A stretch of 64,000 nucleotides of DNA from Prorocentrum cordatum (taxonomy: Eukaryota; Sar; Dinophyceae; Prorocentrales; Prorocentraceae), in NCBI GenBank assembly GCA_963575745.1, contig CAUYUJ010014612.1, positions 153,501-217,500 of the forward strand. Direction: 5' to 3'. Of this stretch, positions 10,886 to 19,741 are shown piece by piece. The stretch's first letter is position 1; every line of letters starts with the position of its first letter. The notes beneath the pieces are model-generated. The model saw only the letters and a list, made by a program, of their open reading frames with translations, made no database searches and was not told the origin of the DNA. A program made the translations under genes and the position numbers.

Positions 10886-11689
10886 TCGTCCTCATGTGCC
10901 CTCGCCGTGCCCCTGCTTCTCGTCTCCGGGGGCGCAGGGGAAGTTTTGCCCCGGCCCCCCCCCCCTGCCCTCCAAGGCGCAGGCGGGGCGCGCGCCTGGA
11001 GTACGCGAGGGCGAGCGAGCGAATGGAGGAGAAGGAGCAGGAGGAGGGGGAGGAGGGGGAGGACGAGGAGGGGTGAGGAAGAGGAGGGGGAGGAGGAGGG
11101 CGCCCCCTGGGGGTCCCAAGACGCTTGAATCCGCCCCGGGAAACCCAGAGTTTTCAACATGATGTTTCTCGAGGCGCGTTGCCACTGTAACAATGCAGTG
11201 GATTCGGCGGGCCCTCCCAGATTCAAAACATGTCGCATCCATTCGCTTGACATTTTTTGAATTTCGCGTGGCTGCCTTAGAGTGTTGTGTTTTTTCAATT
11301 GAAAATGGGCCCTCGGGAGATTGATGTTGAAAACTTGGCGGAGGGGCCTTGGACTCTGAGCGGACCCGGTGATTTCCCAGCTCCCCCTCCTCCTTCCCAT
11401 CTCGCTCCTCCTCCCCCTCCCCCCAGTTTTCCCCCCGTGTTTGGTTTGGCCTGCGGTTCCATTGCCCCCCTTGCCGTGCTCTCTTCCCTTCTGATCTGCT
11501 GCCTCCTCTCGCGCCCCCCTTCCTGCCCGCTGCCTCCTCTCCCCTCCCCTTCCTAGTCCTTCTTTTTGTCCGCCCCGCCGCCCGCTTACCCCTCCCTCCC
11601 TAGCTGGCCTGCGACTGGCCAAATTGCTGGGCATAGTTGGCAGTCGTTCGCAGGATTGCGACAGGAGGAGGGGGGGTCCCCAAGAGGCC

Positions 11690-11863
11690 CCAAGATGACC
11701 CCCAAGATGACCCCCAAGATGACCCCCAAGAGGACCGCAAAGGGGACCCCGAGAGGACCCCCAAGAAGCCCCCCAAGAGGACCCCCAAGAGGACCCCCAA
11801 GAGGGCCCGAAGAGGACCCCCAAGAGGACCCCCAAGAGGCCCCAAACTGACCCCCAAGAGGCC
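11690..11863. repeat. GGACCCCCAAGA minisatellite, left part, interrupted by the Copia insertion
   Basis: Tandem units of 12-15 bp built from GACCCCCAAGAGG. The array ends at the target duplication AGGCC (11859-11863) and resumes at 18988, so the retrotransposon inserted into it. Confidence 0.85.
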
Positions 11864-12019
11864 TGTCAAAGCCCGAGTAGTAAGTGAGGGGTCCTCCGGA
11901 CCCTCTGGGGAAAGTGTGAGGGCTAGCTTGTTCTCCTCTCGCGGGTTCCCCACCGCGAGTCTCCAAGCTAGCTAGTGCCCAAACGGCAGCGGAGTGAGGC
12001 AAGAAGCACTGAATCAACA
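11864..12019 (-). repeat. LTR (3' LTR in element orientation)
   Basis: 156 bp, TG...CA ends. It differs from the other LTR at AGTAGT versus AGTGGT and at CAAGCTAG versus CAAGGTAG. Confidence 0.95.
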
Positions 12020-12147
12020 CTGCCACAACTTAAAAGTTGCCTCAACTCCGATTTTTGGGCTCAGCTTTGACTGAACACCTTCACAGCACACAGAACATGT
12101 CTTGGGCACGGCGCACAAGAAGCGAAAGCCACTCAGATGACGATCGC

Positions 12148-13032
12148 CTAGTGGAGCCGGTCCTCCGAGGCTGACGCCTTGGACGTGGGGGCTCCCACGC
12201 GACTCGAGCCCGCCGCTCTCGACGAAGCGGGCATCCAACTCCCCATGGACATATCGTCACCTGCTACAGAGCTCGCCTCCACAGCCACGATCGGAGCCTG
12301 ATCAAACACACCAGTCTGCTTCCACGACTCCGGATCATCTTCGTTCAACATCTCCGGCTGCAAACCGCATTCCTCGACTAAGAACCGAAGGATCTTGTCG
12401 CGCCAGAGGGGAAAGTCGGCCATGTGCTCGCACACTGACACTCCTACGTCGCCAATCCCGCTGTGGAACTCCGATTCTCTGGGCAGACGTAGCGTCCGAG
12501 ACGGGCGGCAGCTGGTCTGGGTCCCGCCAGCTCCTGAGCTGGGAGGGCCGTCCTGGCTCTCCGAGTAGCCCGCCGAGAACTCGTCCCAGGCTGGGAGGCG
12601 GAAGGAGTTCACCACGATCGAGCCCCCTGGCGGGGCCGGCGGCGCCTGGTTGTTCTTCAGCGCCATGTGGTAGAGGCTCTCCAGTACCTTCAGGCGGTCG
12701 CGCATGCCATCCTCGAGCGCGGCCGGCGAGCGCAACGTGATATACCCCGTGCTGGCATGGTACACCAGCGTGATCCGCGAGACGCTCTGCTTGCCCGACA
12801 AGCGGTCGTCCAGGACCCCCGCGCGGATCTGCACCTTGACCTTGTTGCTGGAGCCCTCGATGCTGCCCTCGCCAGCCTCCGCCAGGCCCTCCAGGAAACT
12901 CCTCACGCCATTCGCCGAGTTCTTCGCCTCGATCTTCACCATCTGCTCGTAGACTCTTCGCGAGCGGTGGGGCCGCGAACTGCTTCCGCAGGGCACGCTC
13001 TGCCGATGCTTAAGCCAATACACTGCTCTCAT
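12148..13032 (-). CDS. Extra ORF downstream of Copia pol, unknown function
   Basis: 294 codons, overlapping the end of the RNase H frame by 23 bp and lying in another frame, just upstream of the 3' LTR. Residues about 20-150 look like a folded domain (alternating hydrophobic and charged segments, e.g. a VKVQIRAGVLDDRLSG stretch). The middle is Pro/Gly/Ser-rich and a C-terminal helix-like part contains FPLWRDKILRFLVEECG. No zinc, envelope or protease motif is recognisable. Canonical Copia elements end at RNase H, so this is either an additional gene carried by this lineage or a remnant. Not recognised. Confidence 0.5.
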   Translation of the reverse strand: MRAVYWLKHRQSVPCGSSSRPHRSRRVYEQMVKIEAKNSANGVRSFLEGLAEAGEGSIEGSSNKVKVQIRAGVLDDRLSGKQSVSRITLVYHASTGYITLRSPAALEDGMRDRLKVLESLYHMALKNNQAPPAPPGGSIVVNSFRLPAWDEFSAGYSESQDGPPSSGAGGTQTSCRPSRTLRLPRESEFHSGIGDVGVSVCEHMADFPLWRDKILRFLVEECGLQPEMLNEDDPESWKQTGVFDQAPIVAVEASSVAGDDMSMGSWMPASSRAAGSSRVGAPTSKASASEDRLH

Positions 13033-13285
13033 CGGCGAGCTGGTAGGTTCCGTGGCGGACGCAACTTCGGAGAAGATCGGCGGGCTCCGCCTTATCCTTC
13101 GTGAGACAGTCCGCCAGCATCAGAGACGTGGGACCCCAACGCAACACCGCCCCAAGACGTGCCAGACTCTCCTTACTTATTGCGATATCTACTGCGCACC
13201 TCTTATCGTCAATCCCAGACGGGCTCCCCATCTTGCACACGTTGTCGTAGATACTCTTGCAGTCGATGACAGCCAGACTCTTAAA
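13010..13285 (-). pseudogene. C-terminal part of Copia RNase H, separated by a stop codon
   Basis: Same frame as the reverse transcriptase and continuing directly after an in-frame TAG at 13286-13288. It contains VIDCKSIYDNV (an RNase H catalytic aspartate region) and LMLADCLTKDKAEPADLL, the usual Copia RNase H ending of the ADxLTK type. Split from the rest only by the stop. Confidence 0.8.
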
Positions 13286-15562
13286 CTAACTCAGATATCG
13301 GGCCCGATCTCCAAGAGTGAAGCCTCGAAAGAACCCCATGGCGAAGAAGCGCATGACCCACTCCAGATGTCCGAGACCGTCGGTCACCACAGATGACTCT
13401 CCCGCCAACGTGGACTTGACCACCCGCTTCACCCGATAACTCCTCCAGATCAATGGGCTCAACGGAGAAACCCTGCCCAGCTCCATGTCCCTGTTAGTCA
13501 CCCCGATGATGTAGCCCCCTTGCGTGTGGCCCATGTTGGACATTTCTTTCGACGAGTAGTCTGAGTGGAGGATGAAGGTAAGCTCGGCGATCGGGATCGA
13601 GGGGTATCGGATCTCGAGGTCTGCAAACTGCTGAGCACGACCAGCCAACATATTTCCTTTCCTGATGTCACCGACGGTGGGGTGAGGCATCTTCTGTTGG
13701 TTCGAACTCACGAGGATGCTGAGGTCTGGCCGGGTCTGAGTCGCCAGCCAGTTCCCCCGCTGGTTGAGAGAGATGAAATCTTTTATTTCTGACGGGACCG
13801 CCAGAGCATCGGCACTTGCATGTCGGCGGGTCGACACCCGCTCCATCTCCTCAGACGCGCACTGGTGCTGCGTCTGCACGATGGTGTAGTCGGGGAGCTG
13901 CCGCAGCCGCGACCCGACAAACTCTGCCTCCTTCTCGTGCCACTTGCGATAGGGAAAGCGGCACCTCAGCTGCGACAAAGCCTCGGCCCACTTAGATCCC
14001 CGGCCTCCGAACACGCCGTCATCCACGTGTTGGCCGATGACCCCGCACAGGTCGCCAGACCGAGCCACTCGAAAAGGCTCTGCTCCCTGGCCGTCGATAA
14101 CGCGGTACTCGTCGAGGTCGAATTCCACGGACTCGCCGACGTCCTCGAACAGCAGCAGCACGCACGGGTCCATGGGATGCTGCACGAAGCCCAGCTTCTC
14201 GATCAGGAACTTACTGAAGGTCAGCCACCACAGCTGAGGCTGGTCGCTCCTGCCGTAGCCGTTGATGACCTCGCAGAGCTGATCCCCGTGCATCCCGTCC
14301 GGCAGGAACTCCGACGGCAACGAAACGTAGATCGCGCCGTGCTCTGCCGGTGCCAGCGACGCGTCCGTCTCGAGGAAGGCCCCTTCCACGTCCCCGATGG
14401 CCAGCGGGAACTTGGCCGAGGCGATCGTCTGAAGGACGAACGCCCTCCCGTTCGAGGACAGCGTCGGTGCCTGAGTGCGGCCCGCCTTCACCAACTCCAG
14501 GAGATCGGGGTCCTTGAACCCCTGGATGGTCATCCTACACTTGACCACCACGTTGCCCTCCTCGTCCTCCTTCTCCGTCAAAACGGGTCGGGGCTTCATA
14601 ATGCGATCAGGCTGGGTAGACCGCACTCTCCTCGACTCCTCAAGCGGAAGGGGACGCCAAGCCTGGGTCTTCTCGATCAGCTTGCTGTACTCCTTGGCGT
14701 AGCCCTGCGCGATCTTGGCCAGCCCGTCCTTCGAGCACCAGCGCGGCTCTCGCCTGTCGAGCTCTCGCCTGCCTCTGGCGAGCAGGACCTCCTCGGTGTC
14801 CACTGCCAGGATCTCGTCATCATCGTCGCTGTCGGGCGAAGCGGTGACTGTCAGGACTGACTGCGCACGCTGCTGCTTGGGTCGCCCAGGCCGGCGAGCC
14901 GACAGGCTGCGCTTCGGGGCGACACTCGCCCTCGCCGCCTGGGGGACCGGGTCCCCACACCCAGGAGGCATCGGCATCTCGCTCTCGACGCGCGGGCGCT
15001 TCGCCTCCTCCACAGACGTCTTGCACCGCAGCCGCTTCCGAACCTCAGCCGGCTCAGAGTCGCCAGAGGCCCCAGCGGATCCAGCATCGCCTTGATCACC
15101 CTCCGTCTCCTCGTTAGGCCAGTCACCCGGCTCGTCCTCTGGGACCGGGATCTCGGCGGAGTCGGCGGCAGGCGGCTCGGCTCCGGCAGGTGGTGAGGCC
15201 TCGGGTTGTGGTGGGGCCTCAGGTGGTGCCGGCCGAGGGTCGCCTCCTGCTGTCTCTGGGACAGGTTCCTCCTCCTCAGCGGCCTCCGGCGGCCGAGCGT
15301 CAGCGGTGATGTCCGAGTAGAACTTCGCCTTCATGTCGTCAAGGTCGACGGTGTGAGTACGCAGCGACGACTCCACTAGGCGCCATGCTGCCCTCTCCTC
15401 CGAGTTGGCCGGGCGCAACTGCTCTGGAGAGGCCTTCAGCACGCTACCCGGCACGGCGATCCAGTAGTTGCCGCGGACCGCGCCCATGCACACGCCAGGC
15501 CTCCAGCGGTAGTGGGCTCGTCGCCCAGCCACCTTCTTCACATTGCGCCAGACCGCCACCAT
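13286..15562 (-). CDS. Copia reverse transcriptase and N-terminal RNase H
   Basis: 758 codons. The first 100 residues continue the integrase C-terminus (GDMVAVWRNVKK chromodomain-like strand region). An acidic/Pro-rich linker follows at about 100-250. The RT starts near 290 (SKDGLAKIAQGYAKEYSKL) with KCRMTIQGFKD, the catalytic strand DVEGAFLETD, and the second catalytic motif HVDDGV near residue 510 in place of YVDD. RNase H starts at LHSDYSS and includes STLAGESS, the counterpart of SSTEAEY. The frame ends at TAG 13286-13288, inside RNase H. Role: copying element RNA into DNA. Confidence 0.9.
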   Translation of the reverse strand: MVAVWRNVKKVAGRRAHYRWRPGVCMGAVRGNYWIAVPGSVLKASPEQLRPANSEERAAWRLVESSLRTHTVDLDDMKAKFYSDITADARPPEAAEEEEPVPETAGGDPRPAPPEAPPQPEASPPAGAEPPAADSAEIPVPEDEPGDWPNEETEGDQGDAGSAGASGDSEPAEVRKRLRCKTSVEEAKRPRVESEMPMPPGCGDPVPQAARASVAPKRSLSARRPGRPKQQRAQSVLTVTASPDSDDDDEILAVDTEEVLLARGRRELDRREPRWCSKDGLAKIAQGYAKEYSKLIEKTQAWRPLPLEESRRVRSTQPDRIMKPRPVLTEKEDEEGNVVVKCRMTIQGFKDPDLLELVKAGRTQAPTLSSNGRAFVLQTIASAKFPLAIGDVEGAFLETDASLAPAEHGAIYVSLPSEFLPDGMHGDQLCEVINGYGRSDQPQLWWLTFSKFLIEKLGFVQHPMDPCVLLLFEDVGESVEFDLDEYRVIDGQGAEPFRVARSGDLCGVIGQHVDDGVFGGRGSKWAEALSQLRCRFPYRKWHEKEAEFVGSRLRQLPDYTIVQTQHQCASEEMERVSTRRHASADALAVPSEIKDFISLNQRGNWLATQTRPDLSILVSSNQQKMPHPTVGDIRKGNMLAGRAQQFADLEIRYPSIPIAELTFILHSDYSSKEMSNMGHTQGGYIIGVTNRDMELGRVSPLSPLIWRSYRVKRVVKSTLAGESSVVTDGLGHLEWVMRFFAMGFFRGFTLGDRARYLS

Positions 15563-15571
15563 GTCGCCAGG

Positions 15572-16097
15572 CTAGTACACCACGAACCTGCGGGGCCGCG
15601 CGTCCAGGGCCAGGCGGGGCGCCTGTTTGTCGTTGTAGCTCAGGACTTGTCGCCTGGCCACCGCACGGACCCGGGCAGCGAACGCCGCCGGCGGGTCATG
15701 CAGGACCGCGCTGTTCGCCACGATGTCCGGCGAGTCCACCAGCAGGTCCTCGGGCACCTCAGGGTTACGCCCGAAGACGATCTGGGCCGGGCTAACCCCG
15801 CCGACACTCAGGAGGGAGTTCTTGGCCTCCTGCACCTGCGCCACGCTCTCGCGCCACTCTCCGCGGTCCTGCGGCTGGACCTCGGCGATCACGGCGCGGA
15901 GCATCGTTCTGCTCCTGTGCGCTGCCCGCCGTGTCCAGGATCGTAGTCCCGTCCCGCTCCATCGCACTGGTGAAGACCTTGGACACGTGGGGCTTCGCCG
16001 GGTCGAGGCGGATCCACTTCGGGCGCAGGTAGGGGGCGAGTCCAGTTGTCTCGGTACAGGCGCAGTAGGTCAGCTGCCACCTCGTCATCTCCCTCAT
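15572..16097 (-). pseudogene. Copia integrase core and C-terminal part, frameshifted
   Basis: Two frames are needed. 16097-15890 carries WIRLDPAKPHVSK, equivalent to the second catalytic aspartate strand of the integrase. 15967-15572 carries LSVGGVSPAQIVFGRNP, the usual Copia segment after the catalytic glutamate, and then ends at TAG 15572-15574, exactly where the next frame (GDMVAVWR) continues. So the integrase is broken by frameshifts near 16050 and 15920 and by one stop. Confidence 0.8.
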
Positions 16098-17202
16098 CGA
16101 ACGGAGTCATGGATTGCAGCGACAACGTATCGTACACGATATTGAGTGCCTTGACGATCTGATCGGGCATCCAACCCGGGAGCTCCTTCACGTCCATGCC
16201 GATGGACCTTAGTGGAGGCTGCGCAATGTCCGGTGCAGCGGGACGAACTGACTTCGGGTCTGCCTTGACATCGCACTCCGGGCAGCGGAACTCCGCGGCC
16301 ATCTTCAGGGCAGCCTCGGTCGCGTTAGCATGGCGTATATGTCTCATCATGGTAGGCACCGGGGCGTGGCCGAGATTGACATGTAGACGTCGCAACCCGG
16401 CCTCGATGGTCTGTGGCCGACCATGGTACAGGTCGTCCCGGGTAAGGCGCTCCTTACCCTCGACGCCCGCCTCCTCGTCATCCTCCTGGTCACCGACCCC
16501 CATGGCCTCCGCCTCGTGGACGGTCGTCTGGCGGGCGTGGCTGTGGTTCTCTATCCTGGCCCGGTAAGCTCCTCGCACCAGCGCCTTCGCCAGCCTGTCC
16601 GGGTAGATCTGGGACCAGACCGAGCGCTTCATGCCGCCAGCACTGTCCATCACGTCCTGGTGCTCATGGCCGCCCCGGCACTGGCGGTCCACCTCCTCGG
16701 CTACCTCCGGAAGGTTCGAGGCGAAGCGCCAGACCTTGGCGAGGGGAACTCCAGACACCAGGTCCAGCTTGCCAAACCTGCACGCCGCTGCCTCCGCGAT
16801 GAAGGGGGAAAACTCCGTGAGAAAGTGAGTCATCTCCTTCAAGCCCCATGCCGAACTCCCTCGGGATTGCTCGAGTATGAAATGCTTCCCACGCATCATC
16901 TGCCACTCTGCAATCACCAGGCACAAGACAATGAAAGAGACCGCCTCCTGAACCTCTTGCTCAAACTTCTCAGGATCCTTGCGTTTGGCCTCGGACGTGA
17001 GAGCCTGCAACGGCGACAGCTTGCCACAGGGCGGACTGCACGACACGAGGATCGGATCTTTGGTCTCCAGGTCACAGAAGAGCCGGGAGACGTCCTCGCG
17101 CTGGCGAGCATCCCAACCTGTCTGCAAATCGTACGCTCCGCCATCCTCGAACCCACCTCCATGATGACAGGTCGCCGCGAACTTGCTTGATTCACGACAC
17201 AC
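15889..17202 (-). CDS. Copia pol fragment: PPC-motif (cytosine-methyltransferase-like) domain plus integrase zinc finger and start of the core
   Basis: 437 codons. Residues about 20-125 contain YDLQTGWD, VSCSPPCGKLSPLQ (PPC codons at 17026-17034) and FILEQSRGSSAW. This order resembles motifs II, IV and VI of C5 cytosine methyltransferases, and similar segments are known to me from dinoflagellate retroelements. Residues about 270-320 hold the integrase HHCC finger (HVNLGH, then CPEC). The first catalytic aspartate region follows (GMDVKELPG). The last about 30 codons are out of frame. Methyltransferase activity is doubtful because the sequence is short and motif I is not evident. Confidence 0.75.
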   Translation of the reverse strand: MCRESSKFAATCHHGGGFEDGGAYDLQTGWDARQREDVSRLFCDLETKDPILVSCSPPCGKLSPLQALTSEAKRKDPEKFEQEVQEAVSFIVLCLVIAEWQMMRGKHFILEQSRGSSAWGLKEMTHFLTEFSPFIAEAAACRFGKLDLVSGVPLAKVWRFASNLPEVAEEVDRQCRGGHEHQDVMDSAGGMKRSVWSQIYPDRLAKALVRGAYRARIENHSHARQTTVHEAEAMGVGDQEDDEEAGVEGKERLTRDDLYHGRPQTIEAGLRRLHVNLGHAPVPTMMRHIRHANATEAALKMAAEFRCPECDVKADPKSVRPAAPDIAQPPLRSIGMDVKELPGWMPDQIVKALNIVYDTLSLQSMTPFDEGDDEVAADLLRLYRDNWTRPLPAPEVDPPRPGEAPRVQGLHQCDGAGRDYDPGHGGQRTGAERCSAP

Positions 17203-17236
17203 ATCTCATCTATGGCCTCAGGGCTACGGCCCGGCC

Positions 17237-18526
17237 CTACTGAAAATCCCGGTCCACGATGGGGACCGCGGACGAACCGTCGAGTAGCACCTCGTAGTGG
17301 CCGCCGCGGGTCGTTTGGAGCAGCACGCGGACGCCCAGCTTCTGGAACACCAGCTCGTCCTTCTCCATGTCCAGCGTGCAGCCCAGCTTCTTCAGGAGGG
17401 GCTTACTCAACAAGAGGCCCGCCTTCCCCGGAACCACGTACACGTCGACCATCTCGATGTGGTCGCCGAGCCTCCACGGGATCTTGCAGATGCCCATGGA
17501 GTGCTGCTCGTCGCCGCTGAACCCCTTGAACGTGACCACCTTGTGGTCCTCGTCGATCTCAATGTCGTTCCCGGACACCTTCATCAGCTCCCTCAGCGTG
17601 TCCAAGCCGATCAGGGCCCTCGCGCAACCTGGGTCAATCACCCCGGCGCCCGGCGAGTGCACCATGAACGTCTCCGCCTCGCCGTTGTTGTCGGCGTCCT
17701 CATCGTCGTAGTCGGCGATCTCGTCAACCTCCTTGCGCAGACGTCTGAAGTGGTCCTCTGTCAGCTGGTCCCTGAGGCTCCTGTCGTCCCACGTCGCCAG
17801 GATCTCCTCTATCTCACTCCAGGGGTCGGCCTCCTTTTCCTCAGCGAAGAAACTCTCGACGAAGCCGGCCCCGAACTTCTGGCCAAAGCGGCCCTTGCCG
17901 CCACCCTTGCCAGCTCGTTTCGGGCACTCCTTGCTGAAGTGGCCCACCTGCTTGCGTGCCCAGCAGCGGACTCGAACGGAAAACCTCTTCAGATCAGGGG
18001 CCTGCGGGGGTGGTAGGCCGCGTTTCTTCCGCTCCCCTGCGACCGCCGCCCGGGTCTCCTCCCACGTCGCCAGCACCTGGATGGCCTCGTCTTCCTCCAT
18101 GGGTTCCTCGCGATCATGCCCGACCTCCGCCGGGAACGCCTCTATCCCCTCTTGGGAGCCGGCCGCGGGGGGGGCTCCTCGCCCGCCGCCTCCCACACGT
18201 AGTCGTCCTCCACCAGATGCACGCCGTGCTCGGGCAGCACCTTCGGGTAGACCGTCTTCAGCGCCAGGGCCAGCTTCTCGAACGCCCACTGCTTCTCGCT
18301 GGCCGCGAGGGCGACGGCGCGCCGGTCCCCGCCGAGGCGAGCGCCTCGAAGAAGGAGAAACCCTGATTCGACGTCCGGAATCTCCACGCCCTCCTTCTTG
18401 GCCTTCATGAAAATCGTCTGGGCCCTGCCCACGTAAGCGCTGGTGAGCTCCGCCTTCTCTATCTTCAGACCGAACACGGACTCCAGCGCATCTCCCACTC
18501 GGTCGGCCGCTTCTCGCTCTGGGCAC
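17237..18526 (-). CDS. Copia gag C-terminus with zinc knuckle, then aspartic protease
   Basis: The useful part starts near 18150, where the gag frame ends. A CCHC-type knuckle lies near 17915-17970: CWARKQVGHFSKEC has correct spacing, but the second Cys is Arg. The protease begins VIDPGCARALIG (about 17610-17640), with DPG where retroviral-type proteases have DTG or DSG, followed by the expected hydrophobic strands and VVPGKAGLLLS. The frame ends at 17237, and pol resumes in another frame at 17202. The altered zinc ligand and the DPG loop are either lineage variants or decay. Confidence 0.75.
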   Translation of the reverse strand: MPRARSGRPSGRCAGVRVRSEDREGGAHQRLRGQGPDDFHEGQEGGRGDSGRRIRVSPSSRRSPRRGPARRRPRGQREAVGVREAGPGAEDGLPEGAARARRASGGGRLRVGGGGRGAPPAAGSQEGIEAFPAEVGHDREEPMEEDEAIQVLATWEETRAAVAGERKKRGLPPPQAPDLKRFSVRVRCWARKQVGHFSKECPKRAGKGGGKGRFGQKFGAGFVESFFAEEKEADPWSEIEEILATWDDRSLRDQLTEDHFRRLRKEVDEIADYDDEDADNNGEAETFMVHSPGAGVIDPGCARALIGLDTLRELMKVSGNDIEIDEDHKVVTFKGFSGDEQHSMGICKIPWRLGDHIEMVDVYVVPGKAGLLLSKPLLKKLGCTLDMEKDELVFQKLGVRVLLQTTRGGHYEVLLDGSSAVPIVDRDFQ

Positions 18527-18801
18527 CGTGCGTCTAAGACGGCGAACAACTTTTCCTCGCCGCCGTCGACCGCCAACTCGTCTAGCTCCACATGCTCCAG
18601 GGCGTCCACGGCCGCCCCCTCCAAGAGGGTGTACAACATGGGGCCGAAGGTCTCCGACTTACCTCCGCGCCCCTTCTCCACCAATAATCTCGCTCGTGCC
18701 CATTTCTTCCAAGCCTTGTAGTCCTGGACTGCAGCTGCTCCTTCTCCGGAGAATCGTCTATCACGAATGCTGCTTCCTCCACTGCTGCCTCCGTCCGCCA
18801 T
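18142..18801 (-). CDS. Copia gag N-terminal ORF
   Basis: 219 codons starting 30 bp inside the 5' LTR boundary. It contains the Gag-type pattern FSGEGAAAVQDYKAWKKWARARL followed by helices (TLLEGAAVDALEHV, FAVLDARCPE). The frame ends in PPPRPAPKRG next to a run of seven G at about 18167-18173. A one-base change there would join it to the zinc-knuckle frame. The Gag protein would coat the RNA in cytoplasmic particles. Confidence 0.75.
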   Translation of the reverse strand: MADGGSSGGSSIRDRRFSGEGAAAVQDYKAWKKWARARLLVEKGRGGKSETFGPMLYTLLEGAAVDALEHVELDELAVDGGEEKLFAVLDARCPEREAADRVGDALESVFGLKIEKAELTSAYVGRAQTIFMKAKKEGVEIPDVESGFLLLRGARLGGDRRAVALAASEKQWAFEKLALALKTVYPKVLPEHGVHLVEDDYVWEAAGEEPPPRPAPKRG

Positions 18802-18831
18802 GGCTGTATTCAGGGCTGTGGCTCAAGCTAG

Positions 18832-18987
18832 TGTCAAAGCCCGAGTGGTAAGTGAGGGGTCCTCCGGACCCTCTGGGGAAAGTGTGAGGGCTAGCTTGTT
18901 CTCCTCTCGCGGGTTCCCCACCGCGAGTCTCCAAGGTAGCTAGTGCCCAAACGGCAGCGGAGTGAGGCAAGAAGCACTGAATCAACA
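18832..18987 (-). repeat. LTR (5' LTR in element orientation)
   Basis: 156 bp direct copy of 11864-12019 with two differences. The segment between it and the gag ATG (18802-18831) is only 30 bp and shows no obvious tRNA-complementary primer site beginning TGG. Confidence 0.95.
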
Positions 18988-19160
18988 AGGCCCCAAGAGG
19001 ACCGCAACGAAGGCCCCAAAAGGACTCCCAAGAGGCCCCAGGAGGACCCCCAAGAGGGCCCCAAGAGGACACCCACAAGGCCCGAAGAGAACATCCGTGG
19101 GGCCCCAAGATAACCCCCAAGAGGGCCCAAAGAGGACCACGCAGAGGGCCGCGAGCACCT
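18988..19160. repeat. GGCCCCAAGAGGAC minisatellite, right part
   Basis: Continuation of the array at 11690-11863. Starts with the target-site copy AGGCC and continues as GGCCCCAAGAGGACC-like units. Confidence 0.85.
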
Positions 19161-19700
19161 CGCGCAAGGCGGCAGTTTCAGAAAGACGGATGATGCTGCG
19201 AGGGCGAGAGCGATCGACGCAGACGACGGGAACGGTGACCCCGACGACCGCGCTACCGACGGCGGGGATTGGGTCGCGATTGCGCCGACTGATCTCGACG
19301 ATGACAACGACGTTGACGGCAAACGATCGGGGCGTCGACGACGACGGCGATAAACGACAACGCATACCAATGCAATTGCATAGTCCTAAACAACAGCGCG
19401 CAAGGGCGAACGGGATAGGGCGAGGTAGGAGCTGGATACTCAGGATACAAGACATGCACCTCGCCCACGATGCATTGGCGATGTTGCAATACAAACGTCA
19501 TTGGATAACGCTTTCTGGTCTTTCCACGCGGGTCGGGGAACACGTAAGCAGCTGGTCTGCAGACGCACGCAGGTGATGGTGAGAGAGAAGACGATAGAAA
19601 TATAGATGTCGAGAGAGGAGAGAGAGAGAGAGAGAGAGGAGGAGGAGAGAAAGAGAGAGAGAGAGAGAGCGAAAGAGAGAGCGAGAGAGAGAGAGAGAAC

Positions 19701-19741
<41 letters not shown>

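Larger units (their letters stand above)
11864..18987 (-). mobile_element. Complete Ty1/Copia LTR retrotransposon, 7,124 bp
   Basis: Two direct 156-bp LTRs (11864-12019 and 18832-18987), each beginning TGTCAAAG and ending AATCAACA on the + strand, are flanked by the 5-bp duplication AGGCC (11859-11863 and 18988-18992). On the minus strand the order is gag, zinc knuckle, protease, PPC-motif domain, integrase, reverse transcriptase and RNase H, then an extra ORF. Integrase before RT is the Copia order. The LTRs differ at only two positions that I can see, yet the coding region needs several frame changes and has in-frame stops. So this copy is recent but cannot make its proteins as it stands. 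Confidence 0.95.

Noticed and set aside
13820-14860. 346-codon + frame opposite the Copia RT
   Set aside because: Antisense shadow of the reverse transcriptase in GC-rich DNA.
18805-18830. GGCTGTGGCTCAAG resembling the end of the dinoflagellate spliced leader
   Set aside because: Only the last eight or so bases match, the orientation is opposite to the gag gene, and the segment is the leader between LTR and gag.
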